Assembly (NCBI GenBank): GCA_964386865.1 | Contig: CAYLUN010000007.1 | Location: 62,001 to 126,000, forward strand | DNA: 64,000 nt | From: CAYLUN01 sp964386865 | GTDB lineage: Bacteria > Verrucomicrobiota > Kiritimatiellia > RFP12 > UBA1067 | Direction: 5' to 3' | Part shown: positions 1 to 7,497 of the stretch, piece by piece | Layout of the letters: every line of letters begins with the position of its first letter | How positions within the stretch are numbered: the first letter of the stretch is position 1 | The notes under the pieces: model-generated | Seen by the model: only the letters and a program-made list of their open reading frames with translations | What the model was told of the DNA's origin: nothing | Database searches by the model: none | Position numbers and translations under genes: made by a program

Positions 1-125
1 ACATCTCGGCTGAACCCGTGCGGCGGCGCGTCCTCAAGGTCAAAACCGCGCCCGCCGATGCGATCCGTCTGGTCACTGAAAGCGAGGCCCCGTTCGGCCT
101 CTGTGAAATCCGGGCGTACCCTTAA
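1..125 (+). CDS. C-terminal end of a secreted protein (discoidin-like tail), cut by window edge
   Basis: An open frame enters from the left edge (codons in phase with position 3) and ends at TAA 123-125. The visible residues end in GLCEIRAYP. A run of beta-strand-like sequence closing on 'CEIRAYP' is what many F5/8-type (discoidin) carbohydrate-binding domains look like at their last strand, often at the end of glycosidases or sulfatases. The next gene starts 18 bases downstream, so this is probably the upstream member of the same operon. The protein's main function cannot be read from 41 residues. Confidence 0.6.
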   Translation, partial: ISAEPVRRRVLKVKTAPADAIRLVTESEAPFGLCEIRAYP

Positions 126-143
126 TCAACGGAAGAAATCATC

Positions 144-959
144 ATGAAGATGACACCATTCATATCACTGATACTCACCACCCTGATGTATATGACCTGC
201 GCCAAAGCGGAGGAACGCGCGCTGCCGCCTCGGCCCGACACGTCGGGCGGAGGCAACATCACGGTTTCGAACGGCCAGACCACGCCGACCTTCGGCGGAC
301 TGAAGGGGCCCGGCAATCTAGACTTCGGCAGCTTCATCACGGTTCCGTCGAGCCTCACCCTCAATACCGGCCTGGGCGCCGTCTGTACCTATTCGGGGGT
401 GCTTGCGAACAGTGCCAGCAATATGTTTCTCGTCAAGGCGGGCGCGGGCACGCAGGTGCTGGCGGGCGAGAACACGTACAGCGGGCCGACGGTGATCACG
501 GCTGGCGTGCTGCAGATCGGGGTTGGCGGCACCTCGGGACGGCTGGGAGCCGGCGACGTCACGAACAGCGCGTTGTTGGTCTTCAACCGCTCGAATGACC
601 TCACGGTGTCGAACCTCGTCGCCGGGGCCGGCTCCCTAACGAAGCTGGGCGCGGCTGTGCTGACGCTGACGGCCACGAACGACTACAGCGGCGCGACCCT
701 CGTCTCCAACGGCGTGCTGCGCCTGACGCACGCGCAGGCGCTCGCGGCCGGCACCGACGTGTCCATTGCGGCCGGGGCGAAGATCCGGCTCGACTTCGTG
801 GGCACTCAGGTCGTCCACCGGCTCGTCATCGGCGGCATCCTGCAGACGATCAACAAGCCGGTCGGCAGCGCACAGCTTCCGGCCGCCATCGAGGGAGCGG
901 GCTACTTACGGCCATCAGACGGCGCGCCGGTCCGGGGTGCGCTGATTGGGGTCTTATGA
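144..959 (+). CDS. Small PATR-repeat secreted protein
   Basis: This 271-residue protein begins with a signal peptide (hydrophobic stretch at about residues 6-20, ending ...TCAKAEE). It contains two recognisable passenger-associated transport repeats of the autotransporter-associated beta-strand type: a first copy reading AGAGTQVLAGENTYSG..T..AGVLQIG, and a second reading GSLTKLGAAVLTLTATNDYSG. There is no autotransporter beta-barrel and no PEP-CTERM tail. The chain ends in GALIGVL, which loosely resembles the ends of the two larger PATR proteins in this window. The ATG at 144 has a purine-rich GGAAGAAA stretch just upstream. Its stop overlaps the next sulfatase start (ATGA), so the two are translationally coupled. 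The likely role is a surface or outer-membrane-associated beta-helical scaffold or adhesin; what it binds is unknown. Confidence 0.75.
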   Translation: MKMTPFISLILTTLMYMTCAKAEERALPPRPDTSGGGNITVSNGQTTPTFGGLKGPGNLDFGSFITVPSSLTLNTGLGAVCTYSGVLANSASNMFLVKAGAGTQVLAGENTYSGPTVITAGVLQIGVGGTSGRLGAGDVTNSALLVFNRSNDLTVSNLVAGAGSLTKLGAAVLTLTATNDYSGATLVSNGVLRLTHAQALAAGTDVSIAAGAKIRLDFVGTQVVHRLVIGGILQTINKPVGSAQLPAAIEGAGYLRPSDGAPVRGALIGVL

Positions 960-2923
960 GAGACATGACAAGCATCATGAAGGTGGCCGCGGCGGGTCTG
1001 CTCGCCGCCGGGGCTCTGCAGGCGGCCGGGTTGCCGACTGAGCGGCCGAACGTGGTTTACCTGCTGGCCGACGACCTCGGCTGGGGCGACCTCGGCGCGA
1101 ACGGCGGGAGCATCCCGACGCCGCGCATCGACCGGCTCTTCAAGGAGGGCGTCCGGCTCGATAATTTCATGGGCTGGTGCGTCTGCTCGCCGACGCGCGC
1201 CATGCTGCTGACGGGGCGCCACCCCTTCCGCGTCGGCACAGGCCCGGAGGTCGGTGGCGAGCTCGCCAAGGAGGAGATCACGGTCGCCGAGGTTTTCAAG
1301 GCGAACTACTACGCCACGGGCATCTTCGGCAAGTGGCACAACGGCGAGGACCCCGACACGCCGGAGTACCGCGCCGCCTTTGCGGAGGCGTGGAAGGCCA
1401 TGCCCAACAAGAGGCCGGAGTTCGGCTTCGGCGCAAACGCGCACGGCTTCGACGAGGCGTGGGTCTACTACGGCGGCGGCGCGGACTATTTTACGCGGCG
1501 GACCGTGAACAACCGCGGGCCTGTGAGCTGGTGGCACAACCTCGACTACCGCCCGCAGGACGTCGGCTACACCGAGGACCTCATCACGGAACACGCGCTG
1601 CATTTTATTCGTGCGAACAAAGCCCGCCCGTTCTTCTGCTACGTGCCCTTCCACATCGTCCACGCGCCTTTCCAAGCCAAAGACTCGGATCTGGCGGGCG
1701 TGGACGCGAAAGTGACGGACGAGACCAAGAGGCTCTACGCCGCGATGGTGCAGGCGATGGACAAGAACGTCGCCGCCATCCTCGCGGAGCTCGACGCGCT
1801 CGGCCTGCGCGACAACACGGTCGTGGTGTTCACCAGCGACAACGGCGCGACCAAGGACGGCAGCAACGCGCCGCTGCGCGGCGGCAAACATTCGGTCTGC
1901 GAGGGCGGCGTGCGCCTGCCCACCGTGGTCCACTGGCCTGCCGGCAAGCTCGCCGGAGGCGCCTGGGGCGGCCTGTGCGGCGCGCTCGACATGCTGCCCA
2001 CGCTGGCCGACATGTGCGGGCTGAAGTTGCCCGAGACGCGGCCGCTGGACGGAAAGAACGTCTGGCCGGCGCTGCGCGACAAAGGGAAGAGCCCTGTCGA
2101 AAGCTATTACTGGGCCTGGCGCAACGAAGACGCCCTGCGCGCCGCCGAGTGGAAGCTGCACCGCTTCACCGACCGCTTCGAGCTCTATAACATCAAGGCG
2201 GACGAAGGCGAAGCCAAGGATCTCTCCAAAGAGCATCCTGACATCGTCAAAACCCTGACCGCGCAGATGGATGCCTGGGTCGCCTCCTTGGGCGCGCAAC
2301 TGTCCCACCTGCCGGCGCGGACAGCAGGGGAGAAGCCGGAGAGCCTCCAGCCGAAGCCCGAGGGCGACATTCTGGAGTTCTCGGTGACCGTGACGGACAA
2401 GGCCAAGCTGCGGGATCAGCTCGTCATCCACTTCGCCACGCCCGAAGGCCGCGTGCAGGCCACGGACCGGCTCGAGTTCGACATCCGCTTCGCCCCGGAC
2501 ATGAAGCCCGGCACGGCATTCTTCTCGCCCTTCCTGAACAAGGAGAAGGAGCAGAAGGCCCTCTTCTTCGGCAAGGGCGTCGGCCTCGACCAGTTCGGCC
2601 GGGAGCAGGTTACAGGGCCGCTGGCGCAGGGCACAAAAGGCTCGTGGGAGCACCGCATCGTCGGGCTCAGCAGCTTCGCGCCGAACCATGCGGGGCTCAG
2701 CGCCATGGTCTTCAACGGCGGCCAGCCCGGGTCGCGCAAAGTCTGGCTCGACAACCTGAAGATCCGCCACGCGGACGGCAGCGTCACGCCGATCTGGACT
2801 TGCGCCAAGGACGCCCGCTGCCGGCCCATAGACGACTCGGAATTGTTTGCCAACATCCGCGTGCGCACCGTGCCGGCGAGTGATACAATGAGGCAAAACG
2901 TCATTGCGATTCGGGAAAAGTGA
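956..2923 (+). CDS. Secreted formylglycine-dependent sulfatase with extra C-terminal beta domain
   Basis: This 655-residue type I (S1 family) sulfatase would hydrolyse sulfate esters on a glycan in the periplasm or at the surface. The N-terminal metal-binding motif is LLADDLGWGD (Asp39/Asp40). The modification motif is Cys77-Ser-Pro-Thr-Arg81, where Cys77 would be converted to formylglycine. A later FTSDNGA block supplies further calcium ligands. A signal peptide follows the start (VAAAGLLAAGALQAAG). The start at 956 overlaps the previous stop, but ATGs at 965 and 977 would give a more ordinary signal peptide. After the sulfatase fold (about residue 450) there is a roughly 200-residue beta-rich extension with no motif I recognise, possibly carbohydrate-binding. 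It is first in a run of four sulfatases. Substrate is not readable from sequence. Confidence 0.92.
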   Translation: MRDMTSIMKVAAAGLLAAGALQAAGLPTERPNVVYLLADDLGWGDLGANGGSIPTPRIDRLFKEGVRLDNFMGWCVCSPTRAMLLTGRHPFRVGTGPEVGGELAKEEITVAEVFKANYYATGIFGKWHNGEDPDTPEYRAAFAEAWKAMPNKRPEFGFGANAHGFDEAWVYYGGGADYFTRRTVNNRGPVSWWHNLDYRPQDVGYTEDLITEHALHFIRANKARPFFCYVPFHIVHAPFQAKDSDLAGVDAKVTDETKRLYAAMVQAMDKNVAAILAELDALGLRDNTVVVFTSDNGATKDGSNAPLRGGKHSVCEGGVRLPTVVHWPAGKLAGGAWGGLCGALDMLPTLADMCGLKLPETRPLDGKNVWPALRDKGKSPVESYYWAWRNEDALRAAEWKLHRFTDRFELYNIKADEGEAKDLSKEHPDIVKTLTAQMDAWVASLGAQLSHLPARTAGEKPESLQPKPEGDILEFSVTVTDKAKLRDQLVIHFATPEGRVQATDRLEFDIRFAPDMKPGTAFFSPFLNKEKEQKALFFGKGVGLDQFGREQVTGPLAQGTKGSWEHRIVGLSSFAPNHAGLSAMVFNGGQPGSRKVWLDNLKIRHADGSVTPIWTCAKDARCRPIDDSELFANIRVRTVPASDTMRQNVIAIREK

Positions 2924-2925
2924 TT

Positions 2926-4374
2926 ATGCACGCACGACTGTTAGCCTGCCTCTTGGCTGGCGCCTCGGCAGTGGCCGGGGCGGCCGGAGCGGCTGCAAAG
3001 CCGCTGCCGAATATCGTCATGATTCTGGCGGACGACCTCGGCTACGGCGACCTGAGCTGCTATCCGCACCTAGAGGAAATCCAGACGCCCAATATCGACA
3101 AGCTGGCGGCTTCCGGGGTGCGCATGACGCAAGCCTACGCCAGCCCGGTCTGTTCGCCGACCCGCACCGCGCTGCTGACCGGCAAGTTCGCCGAGCGCTA
3201 CGGCGTGTACGGGAACTACGACGGCGCAAACCCCGGCCTGGGCCCCTCGCGGGCGGGTTTCCCGGCGCTGCTCCAGAAAGCCGGCTACCGCACGGCCTGG
3301 TTCGGCAAGTGGCACCAGGGGTGGGACGTCGCGAACCACCCCCTGAACAACGGCTTCGACGTTGCCTTCGGCTTCCTCGGGGGAATGCACGACTACTTCG
3401 ATCCGGCCGAGGGTGACCACTACGTCGGCGGCCCCTTCGCCCGGCACGCCTACGTCTTCGACGGTATACGGCCCGCCCGAACGGTGGGCTACCTGACCGA
3501 CGAGATCACGGAGCGGGCCGTCGCGTTCATGCGCCAGTCGCGCGGCCAGCCATTCTTCCTCTATCTGGCCTACAACGCGCCGCACACGCCCTTGCAGGCG
3601 CCGGATGAGGCGATCCTAAAGTACCTGAAGGCCGGGCGCGAGCCGCTGTGGGCGGCGAGGCGGGCGATGGTCGACGTGCTGGACGCCGGCGTCGGCCGAC
3701 TGGCGGCCGCGCTGAAGGAGCTGGGCCTCGAGCAAGAGACGCTGGTCGTGTTCATGAGCGACAACGGCGCTGAGCGCGAGGCGTACAACGGCGGGCTGCG
3801 CGGAACCAAGATGACCGCGTGGGAAGGCGGAATCCGCGTGCCGCTGATCGCCTCCTGGCCTGGCGCGATCCCGGCGGGGCAAGCCAGCGACACCGTCTGC
3901 TGCCTGCCCGATCTGGCGGCCACGTTCACGCGCCTGGCGGGCGTCACGAACGGCGTGCCTGGCGGGGACGGCGTGGACCTGTTGCCGTTCTGGACGGGGG
4001 CGCGAAAAGGCCACGCCCACGAGAACCTGGTGTGGGCGGTCTCGTTGCGCGGACCCGCAGGCACCCGGCCGACGCCCGATAACGTCGACGTGCTCGGCGT
4101 GCGCATGGGAAATTGGAAGCTGGTGGGCGACAAGCCGAGCGGCGCGCAGGCGCTCTACAACCTCGCCGACGATTTAGGGGAGAGACGAGACCTGTCCCAG
4201 CAGAACCCCGAGAAAAAGGCCGAGCTTGCGGCGTTCGCGGCCAGCTACTTCAAAGAATGCCCGCAAAGCTGCGGATTGATCGCCAATCGCGAAACCCGGG
4301 GCGTTGGCGACAAGGAAAAGAATCAATCCCTGCGGCGGCACTGCGAAGGTCTCCTCCGGGAGAAAAAAAGATAG
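2926..4374 (+). CDS. Secreted formylglycine-dependent sulfatase
   Basis: A typical-length arylsulfatase-type enzyme of about 480 residues. It has a signal peptide (LLACLLAGASAVAGAAG), the metal motif ILADDLGYGDLSC, and the formylglycine motif Cys-Ser-Pro-Thr-Arg at residues 76-80 counted from the ATG at 2926. Further conserved blocks are FGKWH, the metal-binding FMSDNGAE, and a C-terminal LYNLADDLGE block. The start could also be GTG 2920, which overlaps the previous stop; I prefer ATG 2926. The C-terminus runs about 30 basic residues past the usual end. It is co-transcribed with its neighbours, and its stop overlaps the start of the following remnant. Confidence 0.92.
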   Translation: MHARLLACLLAGASAVAGAAGAAAKPLPNIVMILADDLGYGDLSCYPHLEEIQTPNIDKLAASGVRMTQAYASPVCSPTRTALLTGKFAERYGVYGNYDGANPGLGPSRAGFPALLQKAGYRTAWFGKWHQGWDVANHPLNNGFDVAFGFLGGMHDYFDPAEGDHYVGGPFARHAYVFDGIRPARTVGYLTDEITERAVAFMRQSRGQPFFLYLAYNAPHTPLQAPDEAILKYLKAGREPLWAARRAMVDVLDAGVGRLAAALKELGLEQETLVVFMSDNGAEREAYNGGLRGTKMTAWEGGIRVPLIASWPGAIPAGQASDTVCCLPDLAATFTRLAGVTNGVPGGDGVDLLPFWTGARKGHAHENLVWAVSLRGPAGTRPTPDNVDVLGVRMGNWKLVGDKPSGAQALYNLADDLGERRDLSQQNPEKKAELAAFAASYFKECPQSCGLIANRETRGVGDKEKNQSLRRHCEGLLREKKR

Positions 4375-4523
4375 TGACGAAAGCGCACGCTATTCTCGCC
4401 ATCACCTGCTTCTCCTGCGCGGCCTTCGGCGCGCAGGAGCCGAGCCGCGTCAAAGAGCTGTCGGAAAAATGGAACAACTGGGTGGCACGGTCCAAGGTGC
4501 TGCCCTATCCGAAAGAACGCTGA
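4374..4523 (+). pseudogene. Sulfatase remnant: signal peptide joined to the last ~28 residues
   Basis: A 49-codon frame starts at GTG 4374, overlapping the previous stop, and ends at TGA 4521-4523. Its first 21 residues are a clean signal peptide (AHAILAITCFSCAAFGAQ). The rest, VKELSEKWNNWVARSKVLPYP, matches the typical C-terminal helix of arylsulfatases. The roughly 450 residues that should lie between, including the Cys-x-Pro-x-Arg site, are absent, and the frame is kept. The simplest reading is an in-frame internal deletion of a whole sulfatase gene. Alternatives are a real small secreted peptide or an assembly collapse between sulfatase paralogues. Confidence 0.65.
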
Positions 4524-4528
4524 ACCTT

Positions 4529-6079
4529 ATGAAACACACTCTCACTCTCCTCGTCGTCCAACTGCTGGCTTTAAGCTGCGCTGACAGCGCGAGGGCGGAA
4601 GTCCGGTTGCCGTCGACGATGACCGGTGCTGTCGCGCCGGGCGCGGATCTGCAGGCGGTCTTGGACAAGGGCTTGGATGTGTTGCTTCAGCCGGGCCAGG
4701 TGTATCCGGTCAAGCAGGCGCTGAAGTTCAAGCGGGCGAACCAGAGAATCTGCACGCTCGGGGCGCGGCACCTCACGGAGTACGCGACCTTGCGGCTTGA
4801 TGATCCGGGTTGCCCTCAGCTTGTGAACGGCAACAATCAGGACGGGGCGGCCCTCGAACGGGTCGTTCTGGACGGCAACCGCTACCGGCTATCCCATATC
4901 GGCGCGGTGCCCGAGAACGGGCAGGCGCTGGTCCATTTCGGCGGGGGACATGTCACCAATCAGACAGTGCGCCAGTGCGTGTTCATGAATCTGCGGAGCT
5001 GGTCGTCCCTCAAGGTTCATGAAGGCGCGAAAGGGATCCGGGTCGAGTCGAACATCTTCTTGGGAGCCGGCGCCGACATCCGCGGGAACGGCCGGGACGG
5101 CCGCGAGCGCGCGCCTGCCTGGGGCGACGGCATCAGCCTGGCGGCGGCGGAGTCGGTTGTGCGCGACAATCTCATCATCGACGCGACGGACGGCGCTGTG
5201 GTGGTTTTTGCGGCGCCCGGCTCGGTGATCGAGGAGAACGTGATCGCAGCCGTCTCGCGCGAGTCTCTGGGCGGCGTGAATCTTGTGGATCCCCTTGGCT
5301 GCTATTACGAACCGGGCAGCACCAACCGCACCAGCTATGCCGGCACGATTGTGAGGAACAACCTTTTCGATCTTTTCGGCGCGCGCATTCATATCGTGCT
5401 GCCCGTCGGGGCTCCGATCTGGGCGCCCCGGACTCTGGGACAAATCCTCACCCGCGGGACAGTCATCAACAATGTGCTCCAGGGCGAAGCTGGCGGCTAT
5501 GGACTTGTCGCAAACTACATCGACGATTTCGTCATCACCGGCAATGTCTCCCGCGCGAAGTACTCGGGGACTGGCGAGGGCCGTGGCCCTACGCTGCCGC
5601 CGGATGAGCCAGGGCCGTTCCTCTACAACGCAAGTGAAGTCGGCAACAGCGTGCTTCAGCCCGAGTTCAAGAAGTCGGAGCGCCATCTTCTGCATCTGTT
5701 GCGATGCAATCACCAGAAGCCCAACATGATGGGCTACCGCTTCTACGAGTATGGCGAACACGAAGGCCCCGCCGTGGCGCGTGCGGCCTATCTCGAGATG
5801 CTGGGCCGCCTGCCGACTGCGGAGGAGCTAGCCTATTCGCTGAAGTGGCTGAACGGCGCGAAAGCCAACGCGGACGAGCTGCGGCGCCTCCTGATGGCCT
5901 CCTCGGAGTTCACCTCGCGCTTCGGCTTCGTGCCGCCCGAGGAACTGCAACCTTATCGCGTGAGCCTGTGGCTGGGGATCCTCGACCGGATCCGGCGGGA
6001 GCGGTTCGAGAGGCAGGGTGGCTTTCCGTCCGCGAAAGAGCTGTATGAGGAGGCGGTCAGGCGACTGCATCGGCAATAG
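4529..6079 (+). CDS. Secreted right-handed beta-helix protein with C-terminal DUF4214-like domain
   Basis: The 516-residue protein opens with a signal peptide (LTLLVVQLLALSCADSARA) from ATG 4529, six bases after the sulfatase remnant. Residues about 60-370 are a parallel beta-helix: repeated short strands with Asn/Val ladders such as NLIIDATDG and NVIAAVSR, as in pectate-lyase-like and other polysaccharide lyase folds. Residues about 390-516 are alpha-helical and contain YLEMLGRLPTAEEL and LLMASSEFTSRFG. These match the DUF4214 pattern (Y..LGR.P...E...F..S.EF) known from secreted and S-layer-associated proteins. A polysaccharide lyase or glycan-binding role fits the sulfatase operon, but I cannot identify catalytic residues. 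Confidence 0.75.
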   Translation: MKHTLTLLVVQLLALSCADSARAEVRLPSTMTGAVAPGADLQAVLDKGLDVLLQPGQVYPVKQALKFKRANQRICTLGARHLTEYATLRLDDPGCPQLVNGNNQDGAALERVVLDGNRYRLSHIGAVPENGQALVHFGGGHVTNQTVRQCVFMNLRSWSSLKVHEGAKGIRVESNIFLGAGADIRGNGRDGRERAPAWGDGISLAAAESVVRDNLIIDATDGAVVVFAAPGSVIEENVIAAVSRESLGGVNLVDPLGCYYEPGSTNRTSYAGTIVRNNLFDLFGARIHIVLPVGAPIWAPRTLGQILTRGTVINNVLQGEAGGYGLVANYIDDFVITGNVSRAKYSGTGEGRGPTLPPDEPGPFLYNASEVGNSVLQPEFKKSERHLLHLLRCNHQKPNMMGYRFYEYGEHEGPAVARAAYLEMLGRLPTAEELAYSLKWLNGAKANADELRRLLMASSEFTSRFGFVPPEELQPYRVSLWLGILDRIRRERFERQGGFPSAKELYEEAVRRLHRQ

Positions 6080-6080
6080 G

Positions 6081-6086
6081 AGGAGG
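6081..6086 (+). promoter_or_regulatory. Strong Shine-Dalgarno site for the third sulfatase
   Basis: AGGAGG lies six bases upstream of ATG 6093. It decides the start of the sulfatase against longer in-frame readings that would begin inside the beta-helix gene. Confidence 0.8.
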
Positions 6087-6092
6087 TTCTTC

Positions 6093-7445
6093 ATGAAGCA
6101 TGGGTGGTTTGCAGTGGGGTGCGTGGCGCTGGGGCTGACCGCTTGCGCTGCGGAGACACCGCGGGCGAACGTCGTGGTGATGATCGCGGACGACCTTGGC
6201 TACGGCGACGTGAGCTGCCTGTCGAACGGCAAGGTCAAGACGCCGAACCTCGACCGCCTCGCAAAGTCGGGCGTGACGTTTACCGCGGGGTACGTGACGG
6301 CGCCGCTGTGCGCACCCTCGCGCGCCGGCTTCTTCACGGGGCGCTACCAGCAGCGCTTCGCGTTTCTGAACAACGACGGTGGCATACCGGCCGACGCGCC
6401 GCTGCTGCCGGGGGCCTTGCGTGCGGCGGGCTACCGCACGGCGCTCATGGGCAAGTGGCACAGCGCGGGCCCGATGCCGTACGAGCGCGGCTGCTTCGAC
6501 GAGACGCTCACGGCGCCCAAGTCCGGCCCGTGGGTCGACTACTTCGATCCGGCGCTCGCGCGCAACGGCGTCTTCGAGAAGCGGAAAGGCTATATTTCGG
6601 ACATCCTTGCGCAGGAGGCCGAAGCGTTCATTGAGCGCAACAGGCAGGGGCCGTTCTCGCTGATCGTGACCTTCAACGCGCCGCACATCGGCCCGATCAA
6701 GATGCCGCACGACAAGGTCCTCGCGGCGTATGAAGCCGCGCGGGCCGCGGGCCAGGTGTACGACGCGCCCAAGACGCCCACCGCGCGCCCCGGCGAGGCC
6801 GCGCGCTACGCCGGGCAGTTCCCCGGCGACACGGCGAGGGCGGACACGGCCGCCACCATCGCGGCCTTGGATGAGGCCGTGGGGCGGATCCTCGACAAGC
6901 TCCAGCAGGCGGGCGTGGCGGAGCGCACGGCGGTTTTCCTCTTTGCCGACAACGGCGGGCACCCGGAGAACCGCTCCGAGAACGGCGCGCTGCGCGACTA
7001 CAAGTGGAGCCACTACGAGGGCGGCATCCGCGTGCCCTTCCTGGCCTCCTGCCCGGGGGTTTTCCCCGCAGGGCTGGTATACGACAAGCCGGTGAGCACG
7101 CTGGACATCTTTCCCACCGTGATGGCCCTGGCCGGCGTGAAGCCTCCCGACGGGCTGGACGGCGTAAACCTCACGCCGTACCTGAAGGGCGAGAGCGCGG
7201 GCTCGCCGCACGAGTCGCTCTTATTCCTGACAGGCGATAAGGGGGCGGTGGTGCAGGGCCGCTGGAAGCTGGTGGTGTTCCCCCGCGCCGCCGGCCAGCT
7301 GTATGACCTCGCGAAGGATCTGGGGGAAACGAATGACCTTGCGGCGGCTGAAGCTCCGCGCGCCCAAGCGATGGCGGCGCAGTGGATGGTGTGGAAGGCC
7401 CAGATGCCGCCCGCTGCCCCCAAGAAGGGCCGCGTGGAAAAATGA
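6093..7445 (+). CDS. Sulfatase, probable lipoprotein
   Basis: A 450-residue type I sulfatase. The leader ends in LGLTAC at Cys18, a good lipobox, so the enzyme is probably a lipid-anchored periplasmic or surface protein, unlike its three neighbours. Metal-binding MIADDLGYGDVSC is followed by Cys73-Ala-Pro-Ser-Arg77, the formylglycine site. Later conserved blocks are MGKWH and LFADNGGHPE. The C-terminus ends in a basic, Pro-rich stretch (MPPAAPKKGR). It starts 13 bases after the beta-helix gene with a perfect ribosome site. Substrate unknown; the GYGD/N-type active-site context resembles exo-acting glycan sulfatases. Confidence 0.92.
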   Translation: MKHGWFAVGCVALGLTACAAETPRANVVVMIADDLGYGDVSCLSNGKVKTPNLDRLAKSGVTFTAGYVTAPLCAPSRAGFFTGRYQQRFAFLNNDGGIPADAPLLPGALRAAGYRTALMGKWHSAGPMPYERGCFDETLTAPKSGPWVDYFDPALARNGVFEKRKGYISDILAQEAEAFIERNRQGPFSLIVTFNAPHIGPIKMPHDKVLAAYEAARAAGQVYDAPKTPTARPGEAARYAGQFPGDTARADTAATIAALDEAVGRILDKLQQAGVAERTAVFLFADNGGHPENRSENGALRDYKWSHYEGGIRVPFLASCPGVFPAGLVYDKPVSTLDIFPTVMALAGVKPPDGLDGVNLTPYLKGESAGSPHESLLFLTGDKGAVVQGRWKLVVFPRAAGQLYDLAKDLGETNDLAAAEAPRAQAMAAQWMVWKAQMPPAAPKKGRVEK

Positions 7446-7497
7446 TCAGCTCTGCCGCTTCGCGCATGCCGCGCCGAAAGAAGGGACCATCCGACAC

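Noticed and set aside
902..2896. 664-codon minus-strand open frame
   Set aside because: It mirrors the first sulfatase; no recognisable product.
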